DNA of 64,000 nt. Origin: Gemmatimonadota bacterium. GTDB lineage: Bacteria; Gemmatimonadota; Gemmatimonadetes; Longimicrobiales; Gaopeijiaceae. The first letter of the stretch is position 1; the number at the start of each line of letters is the position of its first letter. The notes below the pieces were generated by a model. The model did no database searches, had not been told where the DNA came from, and saw nothing but the letters and a program-made list of their open reading frames with translations. The position numbers were made by a program, and so were the translations under genes. The stretch covers positions 63,405 to 127,404 of the forward strand of contig JAPPNN010000040.1 of NCBI GenBank assembly GCA_028873815.1. The letters run 5' to 3'. Shown in pieces: positions 33,505 through 42,791 of the stretch.

Positions 33505-35600
33505 CGATCGAAGAAGTCGTCCGTCGCATCAAACGTGATCAGCCAGCGCTCGTGCAGCAGGAAGTCGTGCACGTCGTCCGGGAACACGATCAGCTCGTGC
33601 GGCACGCCCTGCGCGCGGAGCAGTTGCACCAGGCCCACCGTCTGCGAGAACGCCACATTGCGGTCGTCGTCGCCGTGAATCAGCAGGATGGGTGACGTCC
33701 AGTTCTCGACCTCGGCCACCGACGACGACTGGTAGGACACCGTCTCCGGGTCGATCGAGTTCCCCCACAGGTGCACCCCGGCAATGTCGACGCCCGCCGC
33801 GAACAGGTCCGAGTCGCGCGCCAGTCCCTGCGCCGTGAGAATGCCCCCGTACGACAGCCCCCAGAGCCCGATCCGGGCCGCATCCACATCGCCGCGGTCA
33901 CGCAGGTACTCGCCAGCCGCCTTGATGTCGCGGTATTCGGTGTTACCCTGCCGCCCTCGCCCCGGCGCGTTGCGGAACTCGCGACCGTACCCGATCCCGC
34001 TCCGGTAGTTCACCGACAGCACCACGTAGCCCTTGTTCGCGAAGTACTGATTCATCGCGTAGGCCATGTGGTAGAAGTGCATGTAGTGGTAGCCGAGCAG
34101 CATCTGCCGCCGGGACCCGCCGTGGATGAAGATCATCGCTGGCCGCTTCTCGCCGGGCTGCAGGTCGGGTGGCAGGAAAAGCTGGTTGTAGAACTCGAAC
34201 CCGTCCTCGGCCTCGAGCGTGACCGCCTCGGGCAAAACGTGCTCGTCGAAGGGGTAGCGCGCCGGCAGCTCGCGGATCGTCCGCGCCTCACCGCCGTCGG
34301 CAGACACCACGGCCACGGTAAGCGGCTGCCTGGCATCCGCGTAGAGCACCGCCACTTCGCCCCCCGACGCGAGCGCCGCCGGGTAGGTCTCGATGCCGTC
34401 GCCGCGGGTGAGCTGCCGCGCCTCGCCCCCCGACGTGGGCACGCGCCACAGGTGGCGGCGGTCGATATCCCCCGCGTTGGTGGCGTAGAAGAGAGTGCGG
34501 CCATCCGGCGACAGCGAAATGTACTCCGCGATGCCGTCTCCCGGGGTAAGTTCGGCGGGTGAAGTGGTACCCCCTGCCGCCTCTACCGAGTAGTACCGGC
34601 GCCACCCGTCCGGCTCGGCCTGGAAGATGATGTGGTCGCCCGCCCAGATCACCGAGCGCACCTCGCGGTGGATCTCGTCGTCCGGGGCGTTGTGCCACAC
34701 CTCGCGCGCCTCGCCGGTGCGCACGTCGCCGACCCAGATCGAGAAGTCGTAGCCGCCCGCGAACCGCGCCTCGGTCATGCCGTCGGGCAGGTCGTCCGGA
34801 CTGGCCTCGCCCAGTTCGGCCCGCGCCCCGAACGGCAGTCCGGGTCTCCGGATAAAGGCGACCTGCGTGCCGTCCACCGACCAGGTCGGACTGGTGTCGC
34901 GGTCCACGGCCGGTCCCAGGTAGGTGATGCCTGGGTTGTCGGTGTCGTAGACGCCGATGAAGCTGTGATCTTCGCGGTCGCTCACGAAAGCGATTCTGCG
35001 CGAGTCGGGAGACCACACCGGGCTGCCCTGGCTGCCGAAGACGCTGAAGAGCGGCCGTTCGGGCTCGGTGGTCACCACGCCCGGGTTCACCGGCGCGCGG
35101 TAGATCGCACCGTCCTTCGCGTACGCGACCCATTCCCCGTCCGGCGACAGCGCTACGTTCCACGCCTCCACCACCCGCCAGGGCTCGCCGCCCGCCGTGC
35201 TCACCGCCCACACCGCGCGCTCGGCCCCCCGGGGATCGCTGGCCGGGTTCGCGATCCATCCCTCCCGGTTCGGGGTGTGGCCGCGCAGAAAGACCAGCGT
35301 GGAACCGTCGTCGGAGATGCGCAGGTTCGACAGGTCGCGCCCGTCGTCGTCCTCGTACCGCGTGAGCCGCACGGGTTCGAAGGCGGGCGCGGCCGCCGTG
35401 TAGACGTTGCGGCGCCCCTCCTCGTACTCGATCCACGCGATGCGGTCGGCCGCCTTCGCCGCGACCAGCTGGACCGGGTAGCCGGGGCTGAGAACGTCCT
35501 CGATCGAGAAGCGCTGGGCCTGTGCGGGCGCGGCGGCGAGTGTGGCCAGCGCGAGCGTAGCGAGGGCGAGAACGGGGACGAAGACGGTGCGGCGCTTCAT
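33459..35600 (-). CDS. S9-family serine peptidase (dipeptidyl-peptidase type)
   Basis: 713 aa; the ATG at 35600 has GGAGAG upstream and directly precedes the signal peptide (VFVPVLALATLALATLAAAPAQAQ). Residues about 40-450 form the beta-propeller domain (for example ISDDGSTLVFLRG, WSVDGTQVAFI). The catalytic domain has GLWGLSYGG with Ser near 583, Asp in LLIHGDDDRNV (about 640) and His in DDVHDF (about 677). It is a periplasmic or secreted oligopeptidase of the DPP-IV/acylaminoacyl-peptidase group. It converges with brnA and runs divergently from vapB. Confidence 0.88.
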   Translation of the reverse strand: MKRRTVFVPVLALATLALATLAAAPAQAQRFSIEDVLSPGYPVQLVAAKAADRIAWIEYEEGRRNVYTAAAPAFEPVRLTRYEDDDGRDLSNLRISDDGSTLVFLRGHTPNREGWIANPASDPRGAERAVWAVSTAGGEPWRVVEAWNVALSPDGEWVAYAKDGAIYRAPVNPGVVTTEPERPLFSVFGSQGSPVWSPDSRRIAFVSDREDHSFIGVYDTDNPGITYLGPAVDRDTSPTWSVDGTQVAFIRRPGLPFGARAELGEASPDDLPDGMTEARFAGGYDFSIWVGDVRTGEAREVWHNAPDDEIHREVRSVIWAGDHIIFQAEPDGWRRYYSVEAAGGTTSPAELTPGDGIAEYISLSPDGRTLFYATNAGDIDRRHLWRVPTSGGEARQLTRGDGIETYPAALASGGEVAVLYADARQPLTVAVVSADGGEARTIRELPARYPFDEHVLPEAVTLEAEDGFEFYNQLFLPPDLQPGEKRPAMIFIHGGSRRQMLLGYHYMHFYHMAYAMNQYFANKGYVVLSVNYRSGIGYGREFRNAPGRGRQGNTEYRDIKAAGEYLRDRGDVDAARIGLWGLSYGGILTAQGLARDSDLFAAGVDIAGVHLWGNSIDPETVSYQSSSVAEVENWTSPILLIHGDDDRNVAFSQTVGLVQLLRAQGVPHELIVFPDDVHDFLLHERWLITFDATDDFFDRYMGGDGAVATEGRR

Positions 35601-35684
35601 GGTTTGGCTCTCCGGCATTGGGTGGTGCGCGGCGCTTGGCCGCCGGGGTACGCGGGATGCCTACACGATGCCCCCTCAGGAACC

Positions 35685-35712
35685 TTGCGGGCAAAGATAA
35701 GTATGTTATACT
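35685..35712 (+). promoter_or_regulatory. Promoter of the vapBC-like operon
   Basis: TTGCGG (35685-35690), 16 bp, TATACT (35707-35712, five of six consensus), then six bases to the ATG at 35719. The gap leaves no room for a ribosome-binding site, so the mRNA should be leaderless. The ATGTT and AACAT arms around the -10 box (35704-35708 and 35717-35721, written on the plus strand) may serve as an operator. Confidence 0.55.
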
Positions 35713-35718
35713 CAAAAC

Positions 35719-36129
35719 ATGAGTAAGCGACTGCAGGTAGTGATGTCCGACGCCGACCTCGAGGAGGTCCGGGACGCGGCCAGGCGCAACAGCGTCACGG
35801 TGTCCGCGTGGGTGCGCCGCACGCTACGCGCCGCGGCGGAGCTGGAGCGGCGGGGCGGCAGGGCAGAAGTGCGCGAGGCACGACCCGAGTACGTCATCAA
35901 GCCGGAGTTCCTCCGCTACGTCACGGTCAAGGTGAGGCTGATGGAGGAAGACCTGGAAGCCGTGCGGCGGCGGTACGGGCTCCGCACCTGGGAGGGGGCC
36001 GTCAAGGAAGCGGTCTGCCGACAGGCGATCGTCCCAATGACCAAGGAGGAGGCCCTCGCCATGCGGGGCAAGGGGTGGTCGGGAGACCTTGAAGAGATTC
36101 GCGATCTGGGTCGGGTACGCGACTGGTGA
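35719..36129 (+). CDS. Antitoxin with two DNA-binding modules (RHH + VapB-like)
   Basis: 136 aa. Residues 1-48 ([33 protein letters not shown]) are a CopG/Arc-type ribbon-helix-helix. Residues about 68-95 ([31 protein letters not shown]) look like a second RHH, and the C-terminus [22 protein letters not shown] is the classic VapB toxin-binding tail. It overlaps the toxin gene by four bases. Antitoxins usually have one such module, so this appears to be a fused double antitoxin. Confidence 0.75.
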   Translation: MSKRLQVVMSDADLEEVRDAARRNSVTVSAWVRRTLRAAAELERRGGRAEVREARPEYVIKPEFLRYVTVKVRLMEEDLEAVRRRYGLRTWEGAVKEAVCRQAIVPMTKEEALAMRGKGWSGDLEEIRDLGRVRDW

Positions 36130-36569
36130 TTGTCGACACTTCGGCCTGGGTAGAGTACAGCCGGCGAACGGAGAGCCCATTCGACATCATGCTGGACGAG
36201 GCGGTCAGGGACGGACGGCCTATTGCCACGCCTGCACCCGTCGTCATGGAACTGCTGGTCGGCTGCCGGACCGAAGTTGAGTCGGTGGAGCTTCTCCAAC
36301 TGCTGTCCCGCTTTGAGATACTGATCCCGGACTCGCTCAGGGACTACGAGAACGCGGCGGGTATCTACCGCACCTGCCGCCAGGCCGGCTTCACGATCCG
36401 CTCGATGATCGACTGTCTGGTCGCCGCAACCGCGCTGGACAAGGACCGCCCCCTCCTGGCCCGCAACCGCGACTTCGCGGTGATCGCCCGCTACACCGGG
36501 CTCGAACTGGTCATCCCGCCCGACACCGGGCCGCCGAAAAAGCCGCCGCGGGGGTGGTCCGGGGAGTAG
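36126..36569 (+). CDS. VapC-type PIN ribonuclease toxin
   Basis: 147 aa from a GTG overlapping the antitoxin stop (GTGA). [11 protein letters not shown] has Asp4; Glu42 (VVMELLVG), Asp96 ([14 protein letters not shown]) and Asp116 ([10 protein letters not shown]) complete the PIN metal site. The residue commonly Asp before RDF is Asn here. VapC toxins cleave tRNA or rRNA. The C-terminal 15 residues are a Pro/Lys-rich extension beyond the usual end. Confidence 0.88.
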   Translation: MIVDTSAWVEYSRRTESPFDIMLDEAVRDGRPIATPAPVVMELLVGCRTEVESVELLQLLSRFEILIPDSLRDYENAAGIYRTCRQAGFTIRSMIDCLVAATALDKDRPLLARNRDFAVIARYTGLELVIPPDTGPPKKPPRGWSGE

Positions 36570-36627
36570 GCGTCCGGCCGCGTGGCCGTGCGACCGCAAC
36601 GCGCGGACCCGGGACTTCGCGCGCCTT

Positions 36628-36683
36628 AGCAGTCCGTGGACAGAATCCCCCCGGCATTTGAGCGGCTCTGTCCACGGACTGCT
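36628..36683. repeat. Perfect 16-bp inverted repeat between convergent genes
   Basis: AGCAGTCCGTGGACAG (36628-36643) and CTGTCCACGGACTGCT (36668-36683) are exact complements around a 24-base loop. The repeat lies between the ends of the VapC and amidase genes, so it could act as a bidirectional terminator. No T-tract follows either side, and a REP-like repeat is an alternative. Confidence 0.6.
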
Positions 36684-36686
36684 CCC

Positions 36687-38519
36687 CTACCCGATCGGCG
36701 GGCGGTGGTGATATACCGCCAGCCGCTCCTCGAGCGCCCGGGCCAGCGCGAGGATCTTCCCCTCTTCGAAGAGTCGGCCATGAAAAGCCACATTACGCGT
36801 GATCGTGTGCGGCTCACCCTGCGGATCGTCGGGAATGGGGCCCGCGCTTCGGGTCGGGCTCTGGTCCAGGCCGGCGCGCAGGCCGATCCCCGGGTGTCCG
36901 GTGTAGTTCATCGCCATCAGCAGCTCGAAGGAACCGTACGTCGGGGCGAATAGCGCGTCCACGTCGCTGTAGATCCGGTGGAAATCGTGCATGAGACCGC
37001 GGCGGAGGCGCTCGGCCTGCAGGTAGTCGACCGCGGACAGCATCCGCACCTGCCGCCACGCGTTGGGCCAGCCCTCCGTGGGGAGCTGGTCGTCGCGGCC
37101 GTCCAGCGTCAGTTCCTCGTAGATGGCCGCGGCTTCCACGTACAGGTTGGGGATCAGCGCACTGTACGGGAACGAAGGCAATTCGACCTCGATCATCTCG
37201 ACGTCCAGCGCGCGGAGGGCTTCCAGCGCCTCCAGGTGGGCGTCGGCGACCGGGACGGTGGCACCGGGCCCGAAGCCGACTTCGCGGAACCAGTCCGGCG
37301 AGTAGCCGACGCGCAGGGTGCGCGGGTCGAGGGCCTCATCGTAGTCGAACCCCATGTCGATGGAGCTGGCCGACGTCGGATCCGGGCCGTTGATCGCGGC
37401 CATGACCGGCACCGCATCCTCGACGCGGCGGGTAAGCGGCCCGATTCGGTCGAGGCTGGGGGTCAGGGGCATGGCGCCGGCGGTCGGCACCCGTCCGAAG
37501 GTCGCGCGCAGGCCGACGACGCCGCACTGGTCGGCCGGGTTGAGGATCGAGCCCAGGCTGTCGGTTCCGATCGAGAACGAGCACAGCGCTGCAGCGGTCG
37601 CCGAACCCGGCCCGGCGCTGGAGCCGCCCGCGTGCTCTTCGGTGTTCCACGGGTTGCGGACCCTCCCCCCGTACCACCGGTAGCCGTTGGCGAGGCTGGC
37701 GGTCGCGAGCTTGCCGAGGAGGACGGCGCCGGCGTCGCGGAGCATGGTCACGATGCGGGCGTCGCGGTCGGGCACCTGATCCCGGTAGGGGGTCGCGCCC
37801 CAGGTCGTGGCGATCCCGGCCGTGTCGAAGCAGTCCTTGATCCCGTACGGGATGCCGTGAAGTTCGCCCCGGTAACGCCCCGTGGCCAGTTCGCGGTCCG
37901 ACTCGGCGGCCTGTGCGAGGGCGTGGTCGGCGGTGACGGTGATGTAGCAGTAGAGGTCGGGCGCCAGCCGCTCGATCCGCGACAGGTAGATCTCGGTGAG
38001 GCGGCGGCTGGTGATCTGGCCCGTGCGGATCCAGTGGGCCTGCTCGCGGACCGAAGCGTAGGCGATGTCGGCCTCGTTGTCCGGCAAGGGTCCGGGGTTT
38101 TCGGAGGAGAGGACGACCCGGTTCTCCTGTGGCGGGTAGGACTCGCCCGGCAGCCGGGGGTCGAAGGTGATCGCAGGCTGGAGCGCCAGATCGCGCGGCA
38201 CGTCGCGGAGCTGGCGCACCCCGGCGACCTGCCCGCCGATCGACTGCAGCAGCTGTTCGCGCTCTTCGTCCGTATAGGTGACGGCGTGGAGCTTCTCGGC
38301 CTCGGCAATGGTGGCGGCAGTGATGTCGGGGGACGGCTGGGGGGCGGCCTCGCCGGGTTCGGGAGCGGACTGGAGCGGGTCTTCGCCGCCTGCCCCAGCC
38401 TCGGCCGGGCCGCTGCCCGCGCCCGCGTCACATGCAGCGAACCCGCCGGCGGCCAGCGCCGCGGAGCCAGCGAGAAAGTCCCTGCGGGTGGTCGTCGAGC
38501 GTTTGCGGGGGGACCCCAT
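36687..38519 (-). CDS. Tat-exported amidase (amidase-signature family)
   Basis: 610 aa. The N-terminus has TTRRDFLAGSAALAAGGFAAC, a Tat signal ending in a lipobox-like Cys30. A Gly/Pro/Glu linker and an N-terminal extension (to about 155) precede the amidase core. Lys228 (GIPYGIKDCFD), the GGSSAGPGS loop at 298-306 and nucleophile Ser324 (GTDSLGSILNPA) form the catalytic triad. Compared with typical members, GGSSGGS is altered to GGSSAGPGS. An exported GatA-like fold is more likely to act on peptide or small amides than on tRNA. It lies six bases from the ureohydrolase stop, in the same direction. Confidence 0.85.
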   Translation of the reverse strand: MGSPRKRSTTTRRDFLAGSAALAAGGFAACDAGAGSGPAEAGAGGEDPLQSAPEPGEAAPQPSPDITAATIAEAEKLHAVTYTDEEREQLLQSIGGQVAGVRQLRDVPRDLALQPAITFDPRLPGESYPPQENRVVLSSENPGPLPDNEADIAYASVREQAHWIRTGQITSRRLTEIYLSRIERLAPDLYCYITVTADHALAQAAESDRELATGRYRGELHGIPYGIKDCFDTAGIATTWGATPYRDQVPDRDARIVTMLRDAGAVLLGKLATASLANGYRWYGGRVRNPWNTEEHAGGSSAGPGSATAAALCSFSIGTDSLGSILNPADQCGVVGLRATFGRVPTAGAMPLTPSLDRIGPLTRRVEDAVPVMAAINGPDPTSASSIDMGFDYDEALDPRTLRVGYSPDWFREVGFGPGATVPVADAHLEALEALRALDVEMIEVELPSFPYSALIPNLYVEAAAIYEELTLDGRDDQLPTEGWPNAWRQVRMLSAVDYLQAERLRRGLMHDFHRIYSDVDALFAPTYGSFELLMAMNYTGHPGIGLRAGLDQSPTRSAGPIPDDPQGEPHTITRNVAFHGRLFEEGKILALARALEERLAVYHHRPPIG

Positions 38520-38525
38520 GTCTCC

Positions 38526-39827
38526 CTACCTGCGCGTGTCGCGCCTCGTCAGCGGACTCAGGTAGTCGCGGCTGCCAAGGCCCAGCTTGCGCAGCGCGAT
38601 GCCCGTCATGCATTCGTCCACGACCTGCTTGGCGTTGAGCGCGGTCGTGTAGCCCGGATCGACCAGGGGGTTGAGTTCGACCAGGTCGAACCCGACCACG
38701 TTGTTCTCGGAGCAGAGACCGCGAACGATCGGGAAGACCTCGCGTGGGGTGAGCCCTCCGGGCACGGGCGTGCCGGTGCCCGACGTGTAGGCCGGGTCCA
38801 TCACGTCGATGTCGAACGAGATGTGCAGGTACTCGGGCCCGTCGTTGGCCTCGTCCAGGACGCGCTGCATGACCGTGGTCCAGCCATCGCGGTCGATCTC
38901 GGCCATCGTGTGGTACCGGAACTCGTTCTCGCGCATCCATTCGAAGCCCTCCGGGCCCGGCCAGCTGCCGCGGAGCCCCACCTGGATGAAGTTCCTGCCG
39001 AGGATGTGGCCTTCGTCCACGAGGCGGCGCACCGGCTGCGCGTGCGAAATGAGGTGTCCGCTGCGGGTGCCCCCGGCGTCGTAGTGGGCGTCGAAGTGGA
39101 TGACGCCGACGTTCTCCTTGCCGTATACGTCGGCCAGGCCGGCCACGTTGGCGAACTCGATCGAGTGGTCCCCACCGATGATCACCGGAATCGCGCCGGT
39201 CTCGGCAATCTCGCGGACCATGCGGCGGATCGGCGGCATGCTGCGCTCCGTGCTGAGATTGTCGATCGGAGCGTTGCCGTAGTCCACCGCGGTCAACTCG
39301 CTTCGCCAGCGCACCATCGTCTCCATGCTGCCGACGCTGCGTCTCATGGCGCGGAAGGCGGTCGGTCCCTCGCCCGCCCCGCGGAAGCCGACACCCATGT
39401 CGACCGGCGCGCCCATGAACGCCACCTCGACCTCGCCCGCGACGAGGTCCTCGATCGTGCGCGCGACGGGCAGGCCGAAGAAGGTCAGGACCGATCCCAC
39501 CCGGATGGGACCGGGTTCCCGCGGGGGATCGCTCGAGATGTCGCGGTCCCGCCAGACTTCCAGGTTCGGGTCGTTGGGGTCGAGGCGGATGATCGCGGCC
39601 TCGGGGTCCGGGACCTCCTCCTGCGCCGAGTCCTGCGCCTCCTCTTGCGCGGCCTCTTCCGCCGCCTGGGCGGAGTCCGACCCCTCAGCCGCGTCCGCGG
39701 TCTGGGCGCCGGTTGCCTCGGCGTCGCCGGAACCCGGGGGCGGAGCCTCGCAGCCCCACGCAAGCATGCCGAATGCGACGAGCAGCGCAGCGGCGCGAAG
39801 CGATGACGGGGGCGACGGATCTCTCAT
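38526..39827 (-). CDS. Exported ureohydrolase (agmatinase/arginase family) lipoprotein
   Basis: 433 aa from the ATG at 39827. The signal peptide ends with a lipobox (AWGC), then a 50-residue linker of Glu/Ala/Gln/Ser repeats. The ureohydrolase core shows all Mn-binding motifs: GGDHSIE (about residue 220), FDAHYDAG (about 250) and SFDIDVMDP (about 337). The closest subfamily is agmatinase or guanidinobutyrase-like. These enzymes are normally cytoplasmic, so membrane-anchored, extracytoplasmic placement is unusual. The downstream Tat amidase could process related amide products. Confidence 0.85.
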   Translation of the reverse strand: MRDPSPPSSLRAAALLVAFGMLAWGCEAPPPGSGDAEATGAQTADAAEGSDSAQAAEEAAQEEAQDSAQEEVPDPEAAIIRLDPNDPNLEVWRDRDISSDPPREPGPIRVGSVLTFFGLPVARTIEDLVAGEVEVAFMGAPVDMGVGFRGAGEGPTAFRAMRRSVGSMETMVRWRSELTAVDYGNAPIDNLSTERSMPPIRRMVREIAETGAIPVIIGGDHSIEFANVAGLADVYGKENVGVIHFDAHYDAGGTRSGHLISHAQPVRRLVDEGHILGRNFIQVGLRGSWPGPEGFEWMRENEFRYHTMAEIDRDGWTTVMQRVLDEANDGPEYLHISFDIDVMDPAYTSGTGTPVPGGLTPREVFPIVRGLCSENNVVGFDLVELNPLVDPGYTTALNAKQVVDECMTGIALRKLGLGSRDYLSPLTRRDTRR

Positions 39828-39915
39828 GCGCACAGTGTATGCTCCGCGCCGTTTGCTCGCCAGCGTGGGCGACCGGCATGTTGTTTGCTCCGCTTCGCTT
39901 GACGGGAGAATCGCA

Positions 39916-41325
39916 ATGGCCGTTCCTCGAGTGGTCGCCAGCGTGTGGCCGATCATCGCTGTGGCAGCATTGTCGGTTGGCGCGTGCGGTCCCGAGGACG
40001 CGCCAACCAGCTCGCCGGCCGACCGGGCCACCGTCGCCATCGAATCCGTCACGGTCATTTCCATGGACGGGGAGCAGACGCTGAGAGACATGACCGTTCT
40101 GGTCGGCGACGGGCGCGTGCTCGCGGTGCAGCCCGCCGACGAGGCCGATGTCCCCGGCGGAGCCGTGCGGGTCGACGGCCGGGGCCGCTTCCTGATCCCC
40201 GGCCTCAACGACATGCACGTGCACTTTTCGGACTCGTCGGCTCTCGGCCGCTTTGTTGCGACCGGCGTGACGGGCGTGCGGGTCCTGTGGGGCGGCCCCA
40301 TCACAGTCGAATTCCGCGACCGGATCGCCCGCGGCGAACTCGTCGGCCCCGACATCTACACCGCCGGGACGATCATCGAGGGACTGCCCCCGCCCGAACT
40401 GGCTTCGGTCATCGACACGGCAGGACGCGTGATCGTGCACGACAGCATCGACGGCGCGGCAGTTGTGCGGGAACAGCACGCGGCCGGGTACGACTTCATC
40501 AAGGTCTACAACAACGTGCCCGCGGCGGCGTACCGGGGGATCGTCGCCGAGGCGGCTGCGCTGGGCATCCCGGTGGCGGGGCACATCCCCTTCGAAGTGG
40601 GGCTCGACGGCGCGCTCGCGGCGGGCCAGGCCAGCATCGAGCACCTGCGCGGCTACATCTGGCACCTCGTGCCGGAAGACGCGCCCAACCAGCCCGGGGC
40701 GGACCTCCGCTCCCGCACGCTGGCGTGGGCGCACGGCGACCTGTCGCGCATCCAGGCGCTCGCCGAACGCACCCGCGACGCCGGCGTGTGGAGCGTCCCC
40801 ACGCTCTCGGTCCGCATGATCATGAAGCCGGACCGCCTGGTCGAAGCGTACCTCGCCACCGAGGAGGCGTCCCACATGACCGAAGGCATGCGCGCCTTCT
40901 ACACCGAGCGCATGTCGATCCCCTGGATGAGCAACTTCACCCCGGACGATTTCGAAGCGGCCATGGACGGGTTCTCGGTCGCCGATTCGCTGATCCGCGC
41001 GCTGGTGGGCGTGGGCGCGCCGGTGATGGCCGGAACCGACACACCGCCGCTCGGCTTCGCGCTTCATCGCGAACTGGAGGAGCTGGTGGGCGCGGGTCTG
41101 TCCCCGTTTGAGGCGTTGCAGAGCGCCACGGTCCTCCCGGCCCGCTTCCTCGGTCGTGGCGAGGGAGCGGGCATGGTGACGGAGGGAAGCCCGGCGGACC
41201 TGGTGCTGCTGGAGGCCGATCCCCTGGCCGCCATCGGGAACACACGCCGAATCGCGGGGGTGGTGCGGCGCGGGGAATGGCTCGGCCGGGCCACATTGGA
41301 CGCCATGCTGGCGGGCCGCGGATGA
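39916..41325 (+). CDS. Exported amidohydrolase (imidazolonepropionase-like)
   Basis: 469 aa. The ATG at 39916 opens a signal peptide with a Cys after VGA (lipoprotein). The amidohydrolase (beta/alpha)8 fold shows LIPGLNDMHVHF (HxH metal motif, about residues 95-106), GHIPFEVG and SIEHLRGY for the further His ligands, and MAGTDTPPLGF for the Asp. The family includes periplasmic dipeptidases and imidazolonepropionase-like enzymes. It is followed by a paralogue 22 bases downstream. The substrate is unknown. Confidence 0.82.
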   Translation: MAVPRVVASVWPIIAVAALSVGACGPEDAPTSSPADRATVAIESVTVISMDGEQTLRDMTVLVGDGRVLAVQPADEADVPGGAVRVDGRGRFLIPGLNDMHVHFSDSSALGRFVATGVTGVRVLWGGPITVEFRDRIARGELVGPDIYTAGTIIEGLPPPELASVIDTAGRVIVHDSIDGAAVVREQHAAGYDFIKVYNNVPAAAYRGIVAEAAALGIPVAGHIPFEVGLDGALAAGQASIEHLRGYIWHLVPEDAPNQPGADLRSRTLAWAHGDLSRIQALAERTRDAGVWSVPTLSVRMIMKPDRLVEAYLATEEASHMTEGMRAFYTERMSIPWMSNFTPDDFEAAMDGFSVADSLIRALVGVGAPVMAGTDTPPLGFALHRELEELVGAGLSPFEALQSATVLPARFLGRGEGAGMVTEGSPADLVLLEADPLAAIGNTRRIAGVVRRGEWLGRATLDAMLAGRG

Positions 41326-41347
41326 ACCCGAGGGAGGCCACAGGACG

Positions 41348-42781
41348 ATGATCTCTCTTTCGCGCCTTATGGAGCCGACCCACACGCACCCCACCGACGC
41401 GCACCAAGCCGCGACGGTGCCGCTCGCCTCCGTGCTCGCCGCGACCTGCGTCCTCGCCGCGGCCTGCGCGCCCGCCCCCGTGGAAGACCAGAGCCAGCCC
41501 GGCATGCTGGCCGTGACCAACGCGACCATCATCGACGGGAAGGGCGGCGAGCCGGTCCCGGATGGCGTAGTCGTCGTCGAGGGCGACCGGATCATCGCGG
41601 TGGGGACCGCCGCCGAGGTGACCGTACCGGACGGAGCCACCATCATCGACGCGGCGGGCGGTTCGGTGATGCCCGGTCTCGCCGACATGCACGTCCACAT
41701 GGTGGGGGGCTGGGACGGCGTCAGCACCGACATGCTTGGGTATCGCCGCTACCTGAACTCACTGCTGTACGCGGGCGTCACTACAGTGCTCGACGTCGGC
41801 AACGTCCTGCCGTTCATTCAGCAGATCCAGGCCGAGACCGAGGCGGCCCGTCTCGCCGGCCCCCGGGTCTACATGGCGGGACCGCTCGTGGATGGGCCCG
41901 TGCCGATATGGCCGCCCATCACCTACTTCACCTTCGAGGCTTCGGCCATGCGGAGACACGCCACTCAGCTGGCCGCGGCCGGGGTGGACGCGCTCAAGGG
42001 GTACGCCGGCCTCGACGCGGAGATGGTCGACTCGCTGGTGCAGGCGGGCGCCGACTTCGGCCTGCCCGTGATCGTGGACCTGGGCTCGCGCGGCGACTAC
42101 CCGGCGGCGGTCGAGGCCGGTGTCCTGGCACGTGCACACGCGCCCTCCGGCCCGCTGAGCGACGACGAAATCGCGGCCATGGTGGAGCACGGCACGGCCT
42201 CGATCACGACGCTGGCCGTGCTGGAGTCGTTCGCGCGGCGACGGTTGCGCGACCTGGCGTTTCTCGACCACCCGCTCATCGCTGCGACCACTCCCCCCCG
42301 GTTTCTGGACGCGCTGCGTGAGCACGCCACGCGGACCCTGTCGGACGAGGAGACCGCGTTCGCGGCCACCATCGAGGAGCGCCTCGCGGCGGCCATGGCC
42401 AACGTGAAGCGGCTGAGCGACGCCGGTGTGCTGCTCGTCGCGGGCACCGACGCGCCCTACCCCGGCGTCTTCCAGGGCGAAGGCATCCACCGCGAGCTGG
42501 AGCTCCTCGTCGAGGCCGGCCTCACCCCGCTTCAGGCGATTTCCGCCGCCACCCACCACGCCGCGCGCCTCATGGACGCGGACGGCGAGTGGGGCGCCAT
42601 TTCACCCGGCCTGGCCGCCGATCTGCTGGTGGTGCGGGGCAATCCGGCCGCGAACATCGGCGCGACCCGCGACATCCTGGTCGTCATCCAGCGCGGCGTC
42701 GTCCTCGACCGCTCACGACTCGTGTTCAGCGCGCTGGACGACCCCGGGTTCAGGACGGTGGGATCGGTGGCCGCGAACTGA
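41348..42781 (+). CDS. Exported amidohydrolase, paralogue of the preceding gene
   Basis: 477 aa, ATG preceded by GAGGGAGGCC. The N-terminal 30 residues are polar, then a hydrophobic stretch ends at a Cys (LAAACAPA), so the true start may be a little downstream. Motifs are VMPGLADMHVHM (HxH), LARAHAPSGPL and VAGTDAPYPGVFQGEGIHREL (metal-binding Asp), and the C-terminal GAISPGLAADLLVV of metal-dependent hydrolases. The tandem arrangement suggests a shared pathway, possibly peptide or lactam degradation outside the cytoplasm. Confidence 0.82.
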   Translation: MISLSRLMEPTHTHPTDAHQAATVPLASVLAATCVLAAACAPAPVEDQSQPGMLAVTNATIIDGKGGEPVPDGVVVVEGDRIIAVGTAAEVTVPDGATIIDAAGGSVMPGLADMHVHMVGGWDGVSTDMLGYRRYLNSLLYAGVTTVLDVGNVLPFIQQIQAETEAARLAGPRVYMAGPLVDGPVPIWPPITYFTFEASAMRRHATQLAAAGVDALKGYAGLDAEMVDSLVQAGADFGLPVIVDLGSRGDYPAAVEAGVLARAHAPSGPLSDDEIAAMVEHGTASITTLAVLESFARRRLRDLAFLDHPLIAATTPPRFLDALREHATRTLSDEETAFAATIEERLAAAMANVKRLSDAGVLLVAGTDAPYPGVFQGEGIHRELELLVEAGLTPLQAISAATHHAARLMDADGEWGAISPGLAADLLVVRGNPAANIGATRDILVVIQRGVVLDRSRLVFSALDDPGFRTVGSVAAN

Positions 42782-42791
42782 ACGGGAAGTG

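Noticed and set aside
36978-39806. Very long plus-strand open frame opposite the amidase and ureohydrolase
   Set aside because: It is antisense to two genes with complete catalytic motifs. Its Val/Gly/Arg/Asp-rich composition is the usual mirror of a GC-rich coding strand.
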